A stretch of 42,939 nt of DNA. Source: Priapulus caudatus. Taxonomy: Eukaryota; Priapulida; Priapulimorpha; Priapulimorphida; Priapulidae. Below are positions 10,471-22,949 of the stretch, one piece after another. The notes beneath the pieces are model-generated. The model worked only from the letters and a program-made list of their open reading frames with translations, was not told the origin of the DNA and searched no databases. A program made the translations under genes and the position numbers. The number at the start of each line of letters is the position of its first letter. Within the stretch, counting starts at the first letter, position 1. The stretch lies in the NCBI RefSeq assembly GCF_000485595.1, contig NW_014577351.1, forward strand, positions 38,377-81,315, given 5' to 3'.

Positions 10471-13400
10471 AACAATTCTATTCTATTCTGATTCTATCCA
10501 TGTTTCACTTATTGTGGACAGCTTTGCACTTGGCGGGATAAGGCAAGCTAGCTGGCGCTTAAGGAGATTATTTTCACGGAGAAATAATAATATTTGGGAG
10601 TGGAAAGTGGGTCACAGGTCACCTAAACTTGTTGCATATATGCCACCTGCCGATGCTGGACTAATGGTAAGGGCGGCACACCACCAGCTGTGCCTGTCTC
10701 AGGGTTTATACTGGGTTATTGCTGACAGCCTGATGTGCTACTAGACATTCTGACTCAATTAGTTGCAATTTTTCTTCAAACACACCATTAACGTCTACTC
10801 TGTGATGTTTCCTGCTACATTGTTTCAAGAAATCATACATATGATAACTTTTAACACTTTTCATCAGGAGAAAAACGTCATTCAAATTTTGTTGCCGTAG
10901 CCCACTCAATATTGTACCCACCCCATCCTCCTACTCACTTTGAGCATGAAAATTGACTATACGTGTGTATGGACCTGGCAGAGATTCTATACAAGACGGT
11001 AACTAGAAGTCTTGGCCATATAGCAGTCAGACCTCTGCCGTTATGTCTGCCTGAGCTTACAAATTATGGTAAAACTAGAGGCGAGAAAGAGGAGCGTGGG
11101 AAGAAAATGGGAAAGACGAGGAAAGAAGACGGGAGGATACAACACACAAGGAAAGGGAGACGTGATCGGGAGGGGGCAAGTGTGGTTGGAAAACCTCTGT
11201 GATATAGATTAATGAGCGAGGTTTGGGAGAAGAGGAGGCAAATTGAAGGGAAGGGGAGGAAACTGAAGGAGAATAATAGGTTATAAGAATGTGTCAATAT
11301 GAGAATGTGAAAAGGACACGAGGAAGCAAAAAAACGTATAAAATACGTGTAAAGTGGTGAGAAAGCGGGGCAATGGTAAATAAAGAACATTTTTCAACTT
11401 CTGGTAGATCACTCGGCAACCAAAAAACCTGCGCACTGAGGACACTACTGCTGAACGGGGTTCGTTTGCTGGCTGTACTGGGGATGGTCTACCACAAATC
11501 ATAAAACTCTACAATTCCACTCGAAGTGAGCGAAACTAATGTTCTGGGAATATCCTTTATCGGTTCTTTACGAGTGAAAGAAATTTTTTTGCAGTACACG
11601 TGTAAATAGCTACATGTCGAAATGAGGTTATCAACACAGGCAAACTAGCAATAAACTCTGCCTATCCAATTAAAAATGTTTTCTGAAATATTATCTGAAT
11701 AATTTAAATGCAGATGTTAGTAAAAAGGCAATCTATAAATGAAGATATTAAATGCGTGACACATCTGCTCTGTTGAAACAACCCTGCATTGTAACAAAAT
11801 ATCTATTTTAATTCTCGTGCTTCAAAACATCTATCTAGTTGAACTTGACCAAAATTACTCGTCTAAGCCATCGATGATATGTAAAACACTAGATTTTACT
11901 GTATCATCTTCCGCAGCTAAGGATTAAAAATAACTGATATTGACAGATGTTTTAGAAGTAAATAACATAGATGGCAGTAAGTGGCATCTTAGAAAGACTA
12001 GAGTGCCCACACATGAAGGTTGAACGCAGTCTAACTCATGTTGTCAACACCTTTCATATGACCGCACGCAGCTACACTGTGAAAAATGCAATCATGAGTA
12101 TTATATTTCTAGCAACAGTTTTAGCATGTATGAATGAGGTATGAGCATGGCTGTAGAGGAATTAAGGCATGTAAGCGCCAGGAGAAGGACAGTAGTAAGC
12201 GATGGGTACATGTAGTGGTCTAAACACACAAGTTGACACTCTGACTGATTAGTGTTTTGAGTCACAGTAGGTATTGTAAAGGTGTTTTTTTATACTAGCA
12301 ACAGTAACGATCGAAGGATATGTCAAATGGTATTCAAACATTAGTACTTAGTACCTGGAAGCTCACATACATACATGTGCATACTGCTACCCAGGATGTT
12401 AAGAAGCTAAATAAATTGTCCCCGAAATGAGCATTGCTAATACATTTCAATACGCGTTGTGAAAAGACTTCGTGTCTGGGCATATACTCTGACCATGCCC
12501 TGTATAGCCTAATGACATTTATGTTCTTCGTACGTTGCTATAAGGTGAATATAAAACCCCCGTTGTCACTAGTTAAGTTGGGCTTCAAAATGATATCAAC
12601 CACTGACGATCACTATTATCCACTAACATATGCTGCATATCGAACAGTAGATGCCGACATGTATCGGCTGACAGACAGATCAATACGTTCAGTGCAACTT
12701 CGTAAGCAATAGTCCCTGGAGCCTCACAGAGGGCAACGCTGAGCATCTTGCTAGCCGGTCTCGTTTTTGTTCAGCCTCATTGATTAGTATTATTACTGCT
12801 TGTAGGGATAGCCGGGTGTAATTCGCCTAATCCGATGGCTCCGTGATAGCTGCAGCATTGAGCGTCGACGTGAGACAGCGTATACATCTCAGTGCGACCG
12901 AGTGTACACATTACGTCATCAGAGCTTCACACGTGACACACGTACGGCCGACTGCGCGTTTTCATCGCGCGACAGAGAAGCATGTGGGCGGGCAGTGATG
13001 TATGATGTTTGTTTCGCGATACAGTATACCTGTATATATCGATTAACGCTCTGTTGCATTTCTTCAGTAACCACCAATAATAGCAAGACAGTTCTCACAG
13101 TCACGGGGTAACAATACAGTGCCATGGCGCTCATAGTAACCTGATGGGATGATTCATCAGTTACGAATTGCGCAGTCATACAGCTTCCAAATTAGTTCAG
13201 GCTAGTAAATATTGGCAGTTACTTCTAATTCCTACCAAACATAGGCCGACGGAGTTGTCTATGTGTATTCGGAACTTTGTATTAGTCTGTTGGCAAAAAT
13301 CCAAGCCTATTGAAATAAATTTATTGAAAATAAACTATAAATTTTCATGTGATAAAATGGATAGTTGAGATAAAGTTCTTTCCGATGCGCACTTAGAAAT

Positions 13401-13660
13401 TGACACCCTGTAGACTAGTACTGTGGTTCATGGTCAAATCGTATCTAGTTGTACATAACATAGCTCTGTTACTCGTTGAGACGATATGAGAGCCTAGCAG
13501 AAGTACACGGGCAAAGAGTGCATGAATTCCCTCTATTATGCACTCCGGATACTGGTGCGTCGTAAGAAGTTATAGTAATAAGCGATGACAGTATTTCACC
13601 TGAAAGCTGACATGCGCCTTCTGTTGAGAATTCCGCTGAGAATGCTAACGGAAAGACAAT
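10471..13660. other. Unrecognised spacer
   Basis: No exon of a known family was seen on either strand. About 11075-11290 is strongly purine-rich on the plus strand (GGAAAG, GAGAAGAGG blocks). Around 12840-12980 the CpG density rises slightly. The longest frames (about 90-108 codons) look like chance or composition effects. Confidence 0.5.
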
Positions 13661-13667
13661 TGTGCAT

Positions 13668-13730
13668 TTACGTTACGTTAATAACGTATCGTAACGTAAC
13701 GGTAACGAATTTACGTTTACGTTACGTTAG
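13668..13730. repeat. Palindromic (CGTTA)n microsatellite
   Basis: CGTTACGTTA runs forward, switches to GTAACGTAACGGTAACG and then back to TTTACGTTACGTTA, so the unit changes orientation twice within about 60 bp and can fold on itself. Confidence 0.8.
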
Positions 13731-14232
13731 AGAGAATTTATGTATAAACAGATCAGTGAATATTTTTTTCAGGAATCGACAGTGCAGTCTGGTCTCACCC
13801 AGAAGCCTTCTTACGGTTGTTGTGTGATGAAATCAGTGAGCAGAATAGTGATTATACGGACTGACAGAACTCAAGAAGATGATCGGGTAGTGTAGGCCTA
13901 CCTTCGCGCATAAGTAGTTATTTTAAAAGTACAAGTAGAAAACCCGGTGTAAAAACCGCTGATTGACGCCGGGACGGCGTTATGATAATCCATGTTGATA
14001 ATTTGAATATAATGAACGGCAATTTTGTGAGTTATGTTGTACATAGCAGCATCTCTACAACGCGACAGCGGCATGGTCTGAATCGATGCGATAGCTGCTT
14101 TCTGTCTAGTGTTTGTTAGCGACAGCAATAACCCCAACCCTTCGCCATGTCACTCAGAAGTAATGTTTCGTTAGTAACGCCACAAACGTAGACAATACAT
14201 ACATGTGTCTTGTTTACACTCATGTCTCGCCC
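13731..14232. other. Unrecognised spacer
   Basis: No gene or repeat is recognised. Confidence 0.45.
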
Positions 14233-14237
14233 AACTA

Positions 14238-14458
14238 GGGGTGATACTCCATTAAGAGCGTTCCCAACTTAATATATATATATATATATATATATGGTCA
14301 TGGGCATACATTAGTTTGTGGTTTAATGTCATTTAGGTTACGGTTAGGGTTAGGGTTAGGGTTAGGATTATCAATCATTAATCATTAATCATTAATCATT
14401 AATCATTAATCATTAATGATATCAAAGTTGGGAACACTCCTAATGGAGCGTTAGCCCG
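14238..14458. mobile_element. MITE carrying TA, telomere-like and ATCATTA repeats
   Basis: The left terminal repeat (14238-14270) and right terminal repeat (14425-14458) are imperfect inverted copies of about 33 bp, sharing CTCCATTA, then GTTCCCAACTT. Both sides are flanked by AACTA (14233-14237 and 14459-14463), read as a 5-bp target duplication. The interior is almost entirely simple sequence: (TA)n at 14272-14295, TTAGGG-type units at 14342-14366 and an ATCATTA heptamer array at about 14370-14417. No coding capacity. Confidence 0.85.
14342..14366. repeat. Interstitial telomere-like (TTAGGG)n tract
   Basis: About four consecutive GGTTAG hexamers, with diverged units on the left (TTTAGGTTACGG). 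The tract lies inside the MITE rather than at a chromosome end. Confidence 0.9.
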
Positions 14459-14463
14459 AACTA

Positions 14464-15225
14464 GCGATCGAAACTTGCTACTGTATCTTAAATGTCATAA
14501 ACACGTTGCCGGGGCGGAATTGAAAAACACGTTTCTAAATATTTGAGCACTTTCACTAGGCATCACAAAGATCGGGTTTCCTCTCACTTCAATCATCTCT
14601 TACGCGAGAGAAGATTGCACTTCCGATGCTCACTACCCACTCTCTCATCCTACTCGAACCGTCCTGCGCAACCTCTCATCTCTGACAGTATTATATCTCA
14701 TCTCAGTCTCAACCCCCCTTCCCCTGGCAGGCCTCGACCCGCCGACCGATAGCTACTTCTATGAGCACCCGACTGCGTTCATAGCCTGGCTCGCCACAAG
14801 GTTTCATAATACAGTATTGGCGGGAACAAGCCGAGAGTCCTCATTTAGATTACACACGGCTGTTACATGCATAGAGCACACCCTTCAGGGGAGCGCACTC
14901 GGAGGCTGGACAGATCATCAGACACATCTGGCACCGTGTAAACATGCCTGCATACATCACAGTGTGGGGGCAGAGACCAGATTGTGCATTGAAACCAGAC
15001 TTGGCTTCCTGGATTCTAAGCACACACTGTACAGTGCAACTGATACCCATTGTGCACTATACGTAAATACACTAGAGCGTTATATATCGAGATCAAGGCT
15101 ACGCGGATAAAGAATACGGCCTCTTTGTAACATGTACACCCCGTGTACCATAACGACATATATACTTCTTGAAAACACAATTCTAGGAAATGTATCTCCT
15201 AACAGTACATCGGTTTTAACTTCTA
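14464..15225. other. Unrecognised spacer
   Basis: Frames of up to 97 codons (14817-15110) have no recognisable family or splice support. I see nothing else. Confidence 0.45.
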
Positions 15226-15303
15226 TTATAAAGGGCAAGGCGAACGAGAATAACATCAGTTCTGATGTTATTCTCGTTCGCAGCTTGCCCTTTAAAGTAT
15301 AAT
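15226..15303. repeat. Near-perfect hairpin of about 35-bp arms
   Basis: An exact 20-base arm starting GCGAACGAGAATAACATCAG (15240-15259) faces its complement at 15262-15281 across a 2-nt centre. The pairing resumes after a small bulge with AAAGGGCAAG against CTTGCCCTTT. The loop is too short for a canonical microRNA precursor. It looks like a small palindromic insertion. Confidence 0.85.
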
Positions 15304-16099
15304 CAACACAATTGGCGTTATTAATTCTCCTTCTACAAATAAGTATTGGGTAAAAATTGCAGCTTCTGATCTCTCATCACCTTCTGGTAAATATATTTTC
15401 CTTTACAATTGCTTTCACGTTTTTTAACTTGAGAAAGTGAGAGAATTATAGAGAAAAAGATTGATTGATAGAGACATTAGTTTGTCTGTACGCACGTCGC
15501 ACTGCTACCTCCGGTCAGGAACGTGGAAGTGACAAGCAGTTGGTCTTATTGAAGCACGGAAACATTATAATACCACATAACACTATGTACGTAACATTAC
15601 TTAATTCAAGTGAAAATGTTTTTGCTGTTGTTATTAGTGTTTCCTCTATAGTTTATGCTCTTGATGAAATATTCTGTGAAAGATACCGGTGATTTGATAT
15701 GCTTTCAACTATGCTAATTCTGAAGATAATATGTAGAATATGGAAGCGATATATATTACGAAACATGATAATTCACGCAAGAATTTGTGATTGTCTAATT
15801 GTGGCATAAATCATCCCCGTAACGTTAAATGTGCAGTGCTATAATTATAGCCTAGGCTGGATGAATTCACGTAGGTCAAACAACAACATAGACGTGCACA
15901 CACAACACATCATCCTAATATTTAGCGTAAGCTGGGTGCTAACAACAAGAACAAGAATTAATGTAAGCTCATGAAACAGTAGCAATGTTATATCTCACTG
16001 CACAACGTTCCCAACATGTACACATCAATTATTTAGGTAAGCAAAATCAGCTCAAATCGCAGCTTTCCACTATTACGCAGTATCCAGTGCTCAGAACTT
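15304..16099. other. Unrecognised spacer
   Basis: AT-rich. A 75-codon frame (15465-15692) shows no family resemblance. I see nothing else. Confidence 0.45.
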
Positions 16100-16510
16100 A
16101 ACGCACTGTACACTGTAAACTTAATACGTAGTTCACTCTAACATAAATGATACATTGTAAAGTAAATATTGCATTGTAAACTAAATGATACACTGTAAAC
16201 TAAATGATACACTGTAAACTAAATGATACACTGTAAACTAAATGATACACTGTAAACTAAATGATACATTGTAAACTCTATACACAATCAATACCGACTT
16301 AATGATGACCTGCAAATTAAATAGTAAAGCGCTGTTAACCTAAATACCAAAGCAAGTTCAACTTAAAATGAAACACTGTAAACTAAATGAGCAAGTGTAA
16401 TAACTATGCAACTAAATAAGCATAGTTCTCTAACCTAAGCAATACAATTAAAACTATTGAATGATGCTAATTAAATAAAGCACTGTAACTGTAAGAACTA
16501 TAAACCAAGT
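16100..16510. repeat. 19-bp minisatellite with decayed flanks
   Basis: The unit is TGATACACTGTAAACTAAA. The core (about 16148-16277) has five to six nearly exact copies. On both sides (16100-16147 and 16278-16510) pieces such as CACTGTAAACT, ACTAAATGA and GCACTGTAA continue with substitutions and variable spacing, as expected of an older array that decayed while the centre was re-homogenised. Confidence 0.88.
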
Positions 16511-19080
16511 GAACTAGAGGCACACGAACACACTATTAGACAAATCTTTGTTGCGTAGGTTTACTGATGAATTAATTACCTTTTGAGAAAGTTCGCGGAG
16601 ATGACATGTCTGCAGGAACAGGCGTGAGCAATTGCCGCAGTGCGTGAGTACAGCACATGTTCGATTCCTAACATTTTTTAATCCTTAGATCATTGCCTAT
16701 CACTGTCACGTCGGCAGCTTTCACTCGGAGGGTTGGAAGTGAACCCCAGAAATAGTGTAGAGCAATCACAAACACCCGGGTACCACACTTTACGCGTAGA
16801 TGCAAGTCTTCGTGCATACATCTGGTGCAGACAGCCGTATACTTTCACAGCTGGCCCAAAATTAGCAAGCGCAAATTGGTTGGAGCCTGCGGTTTATGTT
16901 TTATGAGAAGAACAGCAGCAGCTATCACATACTCCTCACGCAACACCGACTTCTCACTTGTAACCGACTCTCGTACTGCTCGGGTCTATGACACTCGAGT
17001 CAGCAGACAGCGGTCGTTCACCACGCTTTACACTGTCCAGATATGAAATCCAAGAAATATACCCTGTTTGAATGTGCGCGTGTGTGCGTATGCCAAAATG
17101 CATGTTCACACAAACGTCGGTTCTAACGTCAACACCAAGTACTATAGCTCGCAAACAACATTTACACCCATATATGCAACTTGATTGCTTAAATTTAAAG
17201 AATATTTCCCTGCTCGACTTTATCCTGATTTCATTCCCATGTATTGTACATTAGACCTATGTACAGCCTCAATGTGCACGAAGTTACAGTGATCCATGCA
17301 GTCGACTGCAAGTGTACACGATGCGCTGCTTTTACTTTTTCAGTTATTTTCCCCTTTTTATAGATTCAAACATTTGAAAGCAAACAAACCATAATTTTGT
17401 TGGGCACACAGTGATTGCGAATGTACCCTGGAGTACATACATCTACATCTCATACCACATATTATATACTGTCCTCAATCGCTGGTTTAACCCTTTTTTG
17501 CAGATAGCCATTCAAGGCAGAGAGGTGGTTGCATGTGCTAGGTGACAGTACCACGCAGCAGGCAATATTGTTTTTTATTTCATGGTGCTTGACATGGCCC
17601 TGCATCAATTACAACGAGGTATTTTGCCCAGCCACACAACAACACAGTTTCTGTGTTCTTACTGACAAATAACATACTATGTGTGAACAGGCTATCATTT
17701 TGAGATTGGCAGGTGACATTTTTAATATTTTTTTAATACTTTAAGTTTTTATTGCAAGATTTCATCATGTGACTGGCACATCTCATTTGCGACACTAGAA
17801 TAGCCTTTATTAACTATTAGTATTTTGTAATTTCTTAAATACTTGACATATTAGTGGAAAGTATATTTCATGATCCTTTCGTTTGTCATAAAAACGGTCG
17901 GTTAGTCCTGAAACAAAAGTTTCTCCCTTGGTGGCCTACTCATGTCCTCCACGTAAAGTATAGCAGCATGCATGCGTACAGCGTGTGTGCAAAAATGTGG
18001 GCTGTCGAAATTTGAGCTGCGTTTGCTTGGGAGAACAAGTTTAAACGAATGTTACTTGGCATCAGCAAGACGCATGTCTTCAGCCTCTAGCTATCGGCGT
18101 TACTTATGGTTTATTTATGCTACATAAAAATGTTTAATCATGAATATCAATAAGAAATAAATAACAAGCTCCATTTAACACTTGCCAGTACTTGTTATGG
18201 GTACTACAATGTCACCATTGCATGTGCCGTAACTGATGACAATGACGAAACTGGTACTTTTATATTTCACGATTGCACGTTTTGAGTTTTGACCCCAAAA
18301 AGCAATCAATCTGATCAATCAACCAGATAGAGACAAAACCAACTAATTTTACAACACTATATGACTAACCAGGACGTTTCCCAAGAATGTCAGAAGGCAT
18401 GTTGAAATTGTCAGAGGGCAATTTATCTCCAATTGCTGATTGGTGTAAATTACTTGTGTAGCAAGTGACCCAAATAAACAGGTAAGCTATCCGTTCAGAG
18501 ACCTAGATATATCAAGCTGCAAAAACCAGCACATCTGTTGAGATTGTCAAAACTTAACACAGCTGGAATACCGCATGTCGATTAGGCAATTAAGGAATAT
18601 CAGTGGATTTATGAGATGCTACATTATTAGTTTCAGCTTTGAAGCCATTTTCGGTTAGACACACGTGAAAGGCCAGGGGACAATCCTGCTAACTAATGAA
18701 AGTGTCAATGAGACTGTAGCTCACCTTGGGTGTGATAGAAGAGGGAGGGGGGGATATATAAAGCAAAAGTATATAATATGGGAGAACTCCCATTATATCT
18801 AGCATATCTCCCATTATATACTCTTGATAATGATATATGCATAAGTTTTGATGCGAAAATAAATGTTTCAGATCTGAAAGTCTGAAATCTTGACGAGAGA
18901 TGGCGCTACGCCTAAATGATCGCCATTTTGGTTTTTGAATATCGCGCAAATAAAAACAATAAAATATTCCAGTCAAATTATTGTAACGAAGAATCTAAAA
19001 CACAATATTACACGTATATAGGTATGATTGTAGAGTTGTTAACCAGTTAGACGAAATAAACGTAATAGGACGTTGTCATC
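16511..19080. other. Unrecognised spacer
   Basis: No exon was recognised. A B-box-like GTTCGATTCC at 16659-16668, followed by a T run, is noted among the findings. Around 18770-18825 ATGGGAG and CTCCCAT words form small hairpins. The rest shows no signal. Confidence 0.45.
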
Positions 19081-19415
19081 TCTCCCATAGGAGTAACAAC
19101 TGTTTTGGGGCTAGCCTTACACATTCACATGTACCAAAATTTAACAAAATCGAATGAATTTAGATGGCCATTTTCATTTTTGCCAAAAAGTGGGCGTGGC
19201 TCAAAAGTAAGTCGACTGGCGTGCTCCAAAATAGGATATTCAAATTTCTCCCATAGGAGTAACAACTGTATGCAATTGGAAACATGTGGGTCAAACGGTT
19301 CTTGAGTTATGATATCGTTGACCGTAGCCAAATGTTGACAAACGGACGGACGGACGTACGATGGACGACACCCCATGGCAATAGCTCATCTTGACGATGT
19401 CAAGGCAAGCTAAAA
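19081..19415 (+). mobile_element. SINE-like or transposon 3'-end segment with GGAC repeats
   Basis: TCTCCCATAGGAGTAACAAC occurs at 19081 and again at 19247 as part of an exact 22-bp repeat. After the second copy comes a block of a type I know as repetitive in marine animal genomes: CAAACGGTTCTTGAGTTATG, then an ACGGACGGACGGACG tract (about 19340-19360), then CCATGGCAATAGCTCATCTT and GGCAAGCTAAAAAT. The order of bases fits a dispersed repeat's 3' part. The family and the left border are not certain. Confidence 0.6.
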
Positions 19416-20310
19416 ATAATGGTGGGAACATCCTGAGGGGCTCCTAAATGTACTGCAGCAATGCAGGCATCTGGTACATAATCCATCCTCTGAATAATTA
19501 TAACTCCTTATGATCAAACAGATACGTAACCTGTGAGTCAAGAAAAGTGGACTTGATTTTAACTCCATTTAGATATTGTTTGAGCTATTCGATAAAATGG
19601 AGTGCTCAATAGAAATAACATCCAGAGTACTGGAAGACTACTTAAGGCTTAAAAGCACATAATTTATATCTCCAAGGTAAGGCTAGATAGGTACTAACTA
19701 GGTTAAAATGATTAAATAGCTACATTTAAAAAGCTAACTTTGTACACTCGCCACTTTCTCGGTACATATACACTCTCTGTGCATGGGTCTGCTCTCACAA
19801 TAAGTTCAATCAGGTAAGAAAGAAGAAACTGAACAACATAAAAGCAGTACATTGAATCAGCTGCCACACGATTTTACTTGACTGGCACTGACTCCATTGA
19901 GTCGAGGCAGACTGCAAGATGCCAGACGACTGTCTCGCTGGCAAACGTCACGTCTGCTGTAAGCTGCATCTTCATCAATCCCTCCACACACTGGAACAGA
20001 ACTGTACCTACAGCACGCGCCACTCACCGAACAGTAGCGAGCTCCCGAGAAGCCTAGGTCCCACTCAACATTCTTTATATGGCCGCTTGTTTAACAAAAC
20101 AGCCATATGTCTGTTGGCGCTGGTGCTTGCAGATCCATTCTAATGCACAAACCTGCAAGACACAAGAGTGCTTTGCAATTATCAATATTTCACAGCAGTG
20201 GGGCATATAATTTTGAGCATAGATAACTAAAAACACTGACATTCCTTAAATCATGGCAGTAGATATTGTAACACGTGTATCTAGGCAACACGTATATGTT
20301 ATCAAGGTAA
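19416..20310. other. Unrecognised spacer
   Basis: No gene, RNA or repeat was recognised. Confidence 0.45.
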
Positions 20311-20681
20311 TATGTGACCCGCTCCAGCATAATACGGACCAAGTCGCAAGTCATTGTTTTGAGTAATGAGCACGCACACATGTCAATGCTGAAAATGGCC
20401 TACCTGGACAAAAATAAGATTTTTACAAAAATAAGTTCCTAAGTGCATATTTAATCCAGATATATAGGTTCAGATATCTCTAGATTATTATGGTCATTTT
20501 TAATTTAAAAAAAAAGAAGTCGGTTTCCGATCTTCAAATTGCTGAAGAAAAAAAAAAAACCTTTTCTTCCTTCCTTCCCTTCCTTCCTTCCTTCCTTCCT
20601 TCCTTCCTTTCTTCCTTCCTTTTCTTTCCTTAAGGGGGAAATTTCCTACTTAATCCTGGTTTTGCTGGAGCGGGTCACATA
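20311..20681. mobile_element. MITE with perfect 19-bp terminal inverted repeats and internal (TTCC)n
   Basis: TATGTGACCCGCTCCAGCA at 20311-20329 is exactly complementary to 20663-20681. If the true end is TGTGACCC, the flanking TA on each side would be a TA target duplication, as in Tc1/mariner-type MITEs. The interior is AT-rich and non-coding, and holds a poly-A run and the TTCC array. Confidence 0.85.
20567..20630. repeat. (TTCC)n microsatellite
   Basis: A tetranucleotide run with a few interruptions, located inside the MITE near its right end. Confidence 0.95.
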
Positions 20682-22949
20682 TAGTCACATTCATAAATCA
20701 GAGCAAAGAAAGGTCAAAAATAGTGTGAATAGATGCATGAGGATCTCACAGATATTTACATTACATACAGCTAATCGTCATGTTTACCAAGAGCTTCCTG
20801 ATATCAGAATATTCCACTATTTAAAGAAAGACTTAAAAATGCGATTGAATTTTCAGTTTATTGATTGTGCAGATGTAGTCAATAGCTGTGCAGCCACCTA
20901 CATTTCTGCATCATCCCTGCTGTATAACTTTGCTAACCAATTTCAAGTTTCACACCCAGCTTCAGTTACCAGTGAGTTTATTATTATTACTTCATTAGTG
21001 CTTTAATAATCAGTGTAAAAGCAGATGAATAACTAAAATTATTAAAAGGAATTTATGTTCAGTCAAATGACCCGACTAGATAAAACCATAGATAATTGTG
21101 TCATAATCAGTAAAAATGCATACTTGATTAGCACTTTGCTCTGTCACAGGGCTCTACAACACTGCATAAATGTACATGTATAAACAGGTGACGAATCTTT
21201 GCACTATCTCCAGTGCCTACTCACTAGTGCCACCGGCTATTTTAGTTTTCACATGGCTGTGGATGATGATCATATGATGGTTTGCATTCGATAAATGGCA
21301 AAATTTTGCCAAATTTGGCGAGATGATTTTGAGTCTCGAGTCGGCGACTAAAGCCAACCTATTTAATTTGCCAGCCAGAGCACTTTTTAAACTAAGTGTT
21401 AGCTTATCGAGCTCAAGCAATGCCCAAGGCATCTCTCATTAATCTGATTGTTCGTGGGCATCATCAATAGTGGCACAAATCTAAATAGCAGGACTGAAAA
21501 GCGAGAAAACTTATGTGCAATGCTGAAATTGCTAGCTGAATGTTGATTACTTTTATTGTGATTCTAAACACTAATGACGTGTAACATTGCACATGTTTTT
21601 GTACTAATTTTCATAATTTGTGAATTTAGGCTAGTATTACATTTTGCAAAGCAATTGTGGCACAAATATAAACATTTGAGCTAGGAGTGCCAAACTGTTT
21701 GTAGTTTTGTACAGGATTAATAGGCATGTATGTACTGGTCTGCAAACAATCAAGTTTAACTTTAAGATGAAGGTCAAATCATGTGAATGCAATAAAATAT
21801 CACATTGGATATTTGAATTATTTAATGATTTATTTTATATCGAAATTGACATGTTGGAAGTTCACTGCATTCAGTATGCTTAAATAGACCAACAATATGT
21901 TCAACATACCATGTGGTTTTTCCTAATTTGCAACACGGTTGAAATATACAATGCATTACACACATTAAAAATGATTATATTACAGACAAAACAACTAACA
22001 CCCGAATTGAGTTAACATGTATGTTGTTTTGCATTTGCTAATTGGCCGAGGAGTCGACGACATATATGTAATGATAGAGTAGTGCATGTGACAATGAGTG
22101 TTGCAATCAGAGATAGAGTGGTATCCTGTCAAAATATATCCATTTACAACAACAAAGTGTAGAGATAGTATAGGCCTACAACTCTATAAGTATAACCTGA
22201 TTGCTATTGAAATTCTATTTCTAGGACTGTGTTACGTATATATACAGCAGGTATTGTTGCCTTCAGTTAGGACAAGAAGATCAATAACATAACAGACTGA
22301 TAATAGTAATACTATTAGTATTGCAGAGTGACAAAATCTAGGCATTATTGGTGCCAAAATTGCACCTTTGATTTAAGCTCTTTATTGAGAAATATTTTAG
22401 CAACAGTCTTAGGTAAGAATTCTGCATTAAGATGACTATATTTGGGTGACAACAAAATAGTAATAATTCTTCACTGGGATTGTGCCAATATTGTGAAACT
22501 AGATATAATTACTGTGGCTCTAAATTTAGTTGCAGTAACAGTGTTTTGTCACATGTATACATAATCATAATTTATACACAAGATAAGATAAGGCAACACT
22601 ATTATTGCACTACCATTATGATAGTCCTTTCTATGATAATGATATTTTATATCAGGACTTGTTAAAATATAAACAACCATTAACAATTTGCCTAAGAACC
22701 AGCCACTGATTGTCTCAAAAATTTAATACTGATTTGCAAATCTTTCTAATAACAAATACCAATACTATAAATGCATACTGGTTCTAACACAAGAAAGCAT
22801 ATCTTCATCTTGCTATCTCATGTGCTCTCCTTCGATGCATACATTTATAGGCAGATTGCCTACCACTTGTCTCTTTCCACTAGGCATATGAGCACTGTCA
22901 CATTGTGGCCCTAGTTGATTGTATCACAAGCAGCTAGTAAACAGTAGTG
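20682..22949. other. Unrecognised spacer
   Basis: The open frame reading out of the TTCC tract to about 21006 shows no known domain. A perfect 16-bp palindrome TGGCAAAATTTTGCCA lies at 21296-21311. No other feature is supported. Confidence 0.45.

Noticed and set aside
14342-14366. Chromosome end
   Set aside because: The telomere-like units are few and lie inside a MITE with sequence continuing on both sides.
15226-15303. Bacterial-type terminator or microRNA precursor
   Set aside because: The stem has almost no loop and no fitting gene context. It is better described as a palindrome.
16148-16277. CRISPR-like regular repeats
   Set aside because: Units are contiguous with no unique spacers, and the genomic context is eukaryotic.
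20539-21006. 155-codon plus frame
   Set aside because: It starts in the poly-A and TTCC tract of a MITE. The remainder has no family resemblance or splice sites that stand out.
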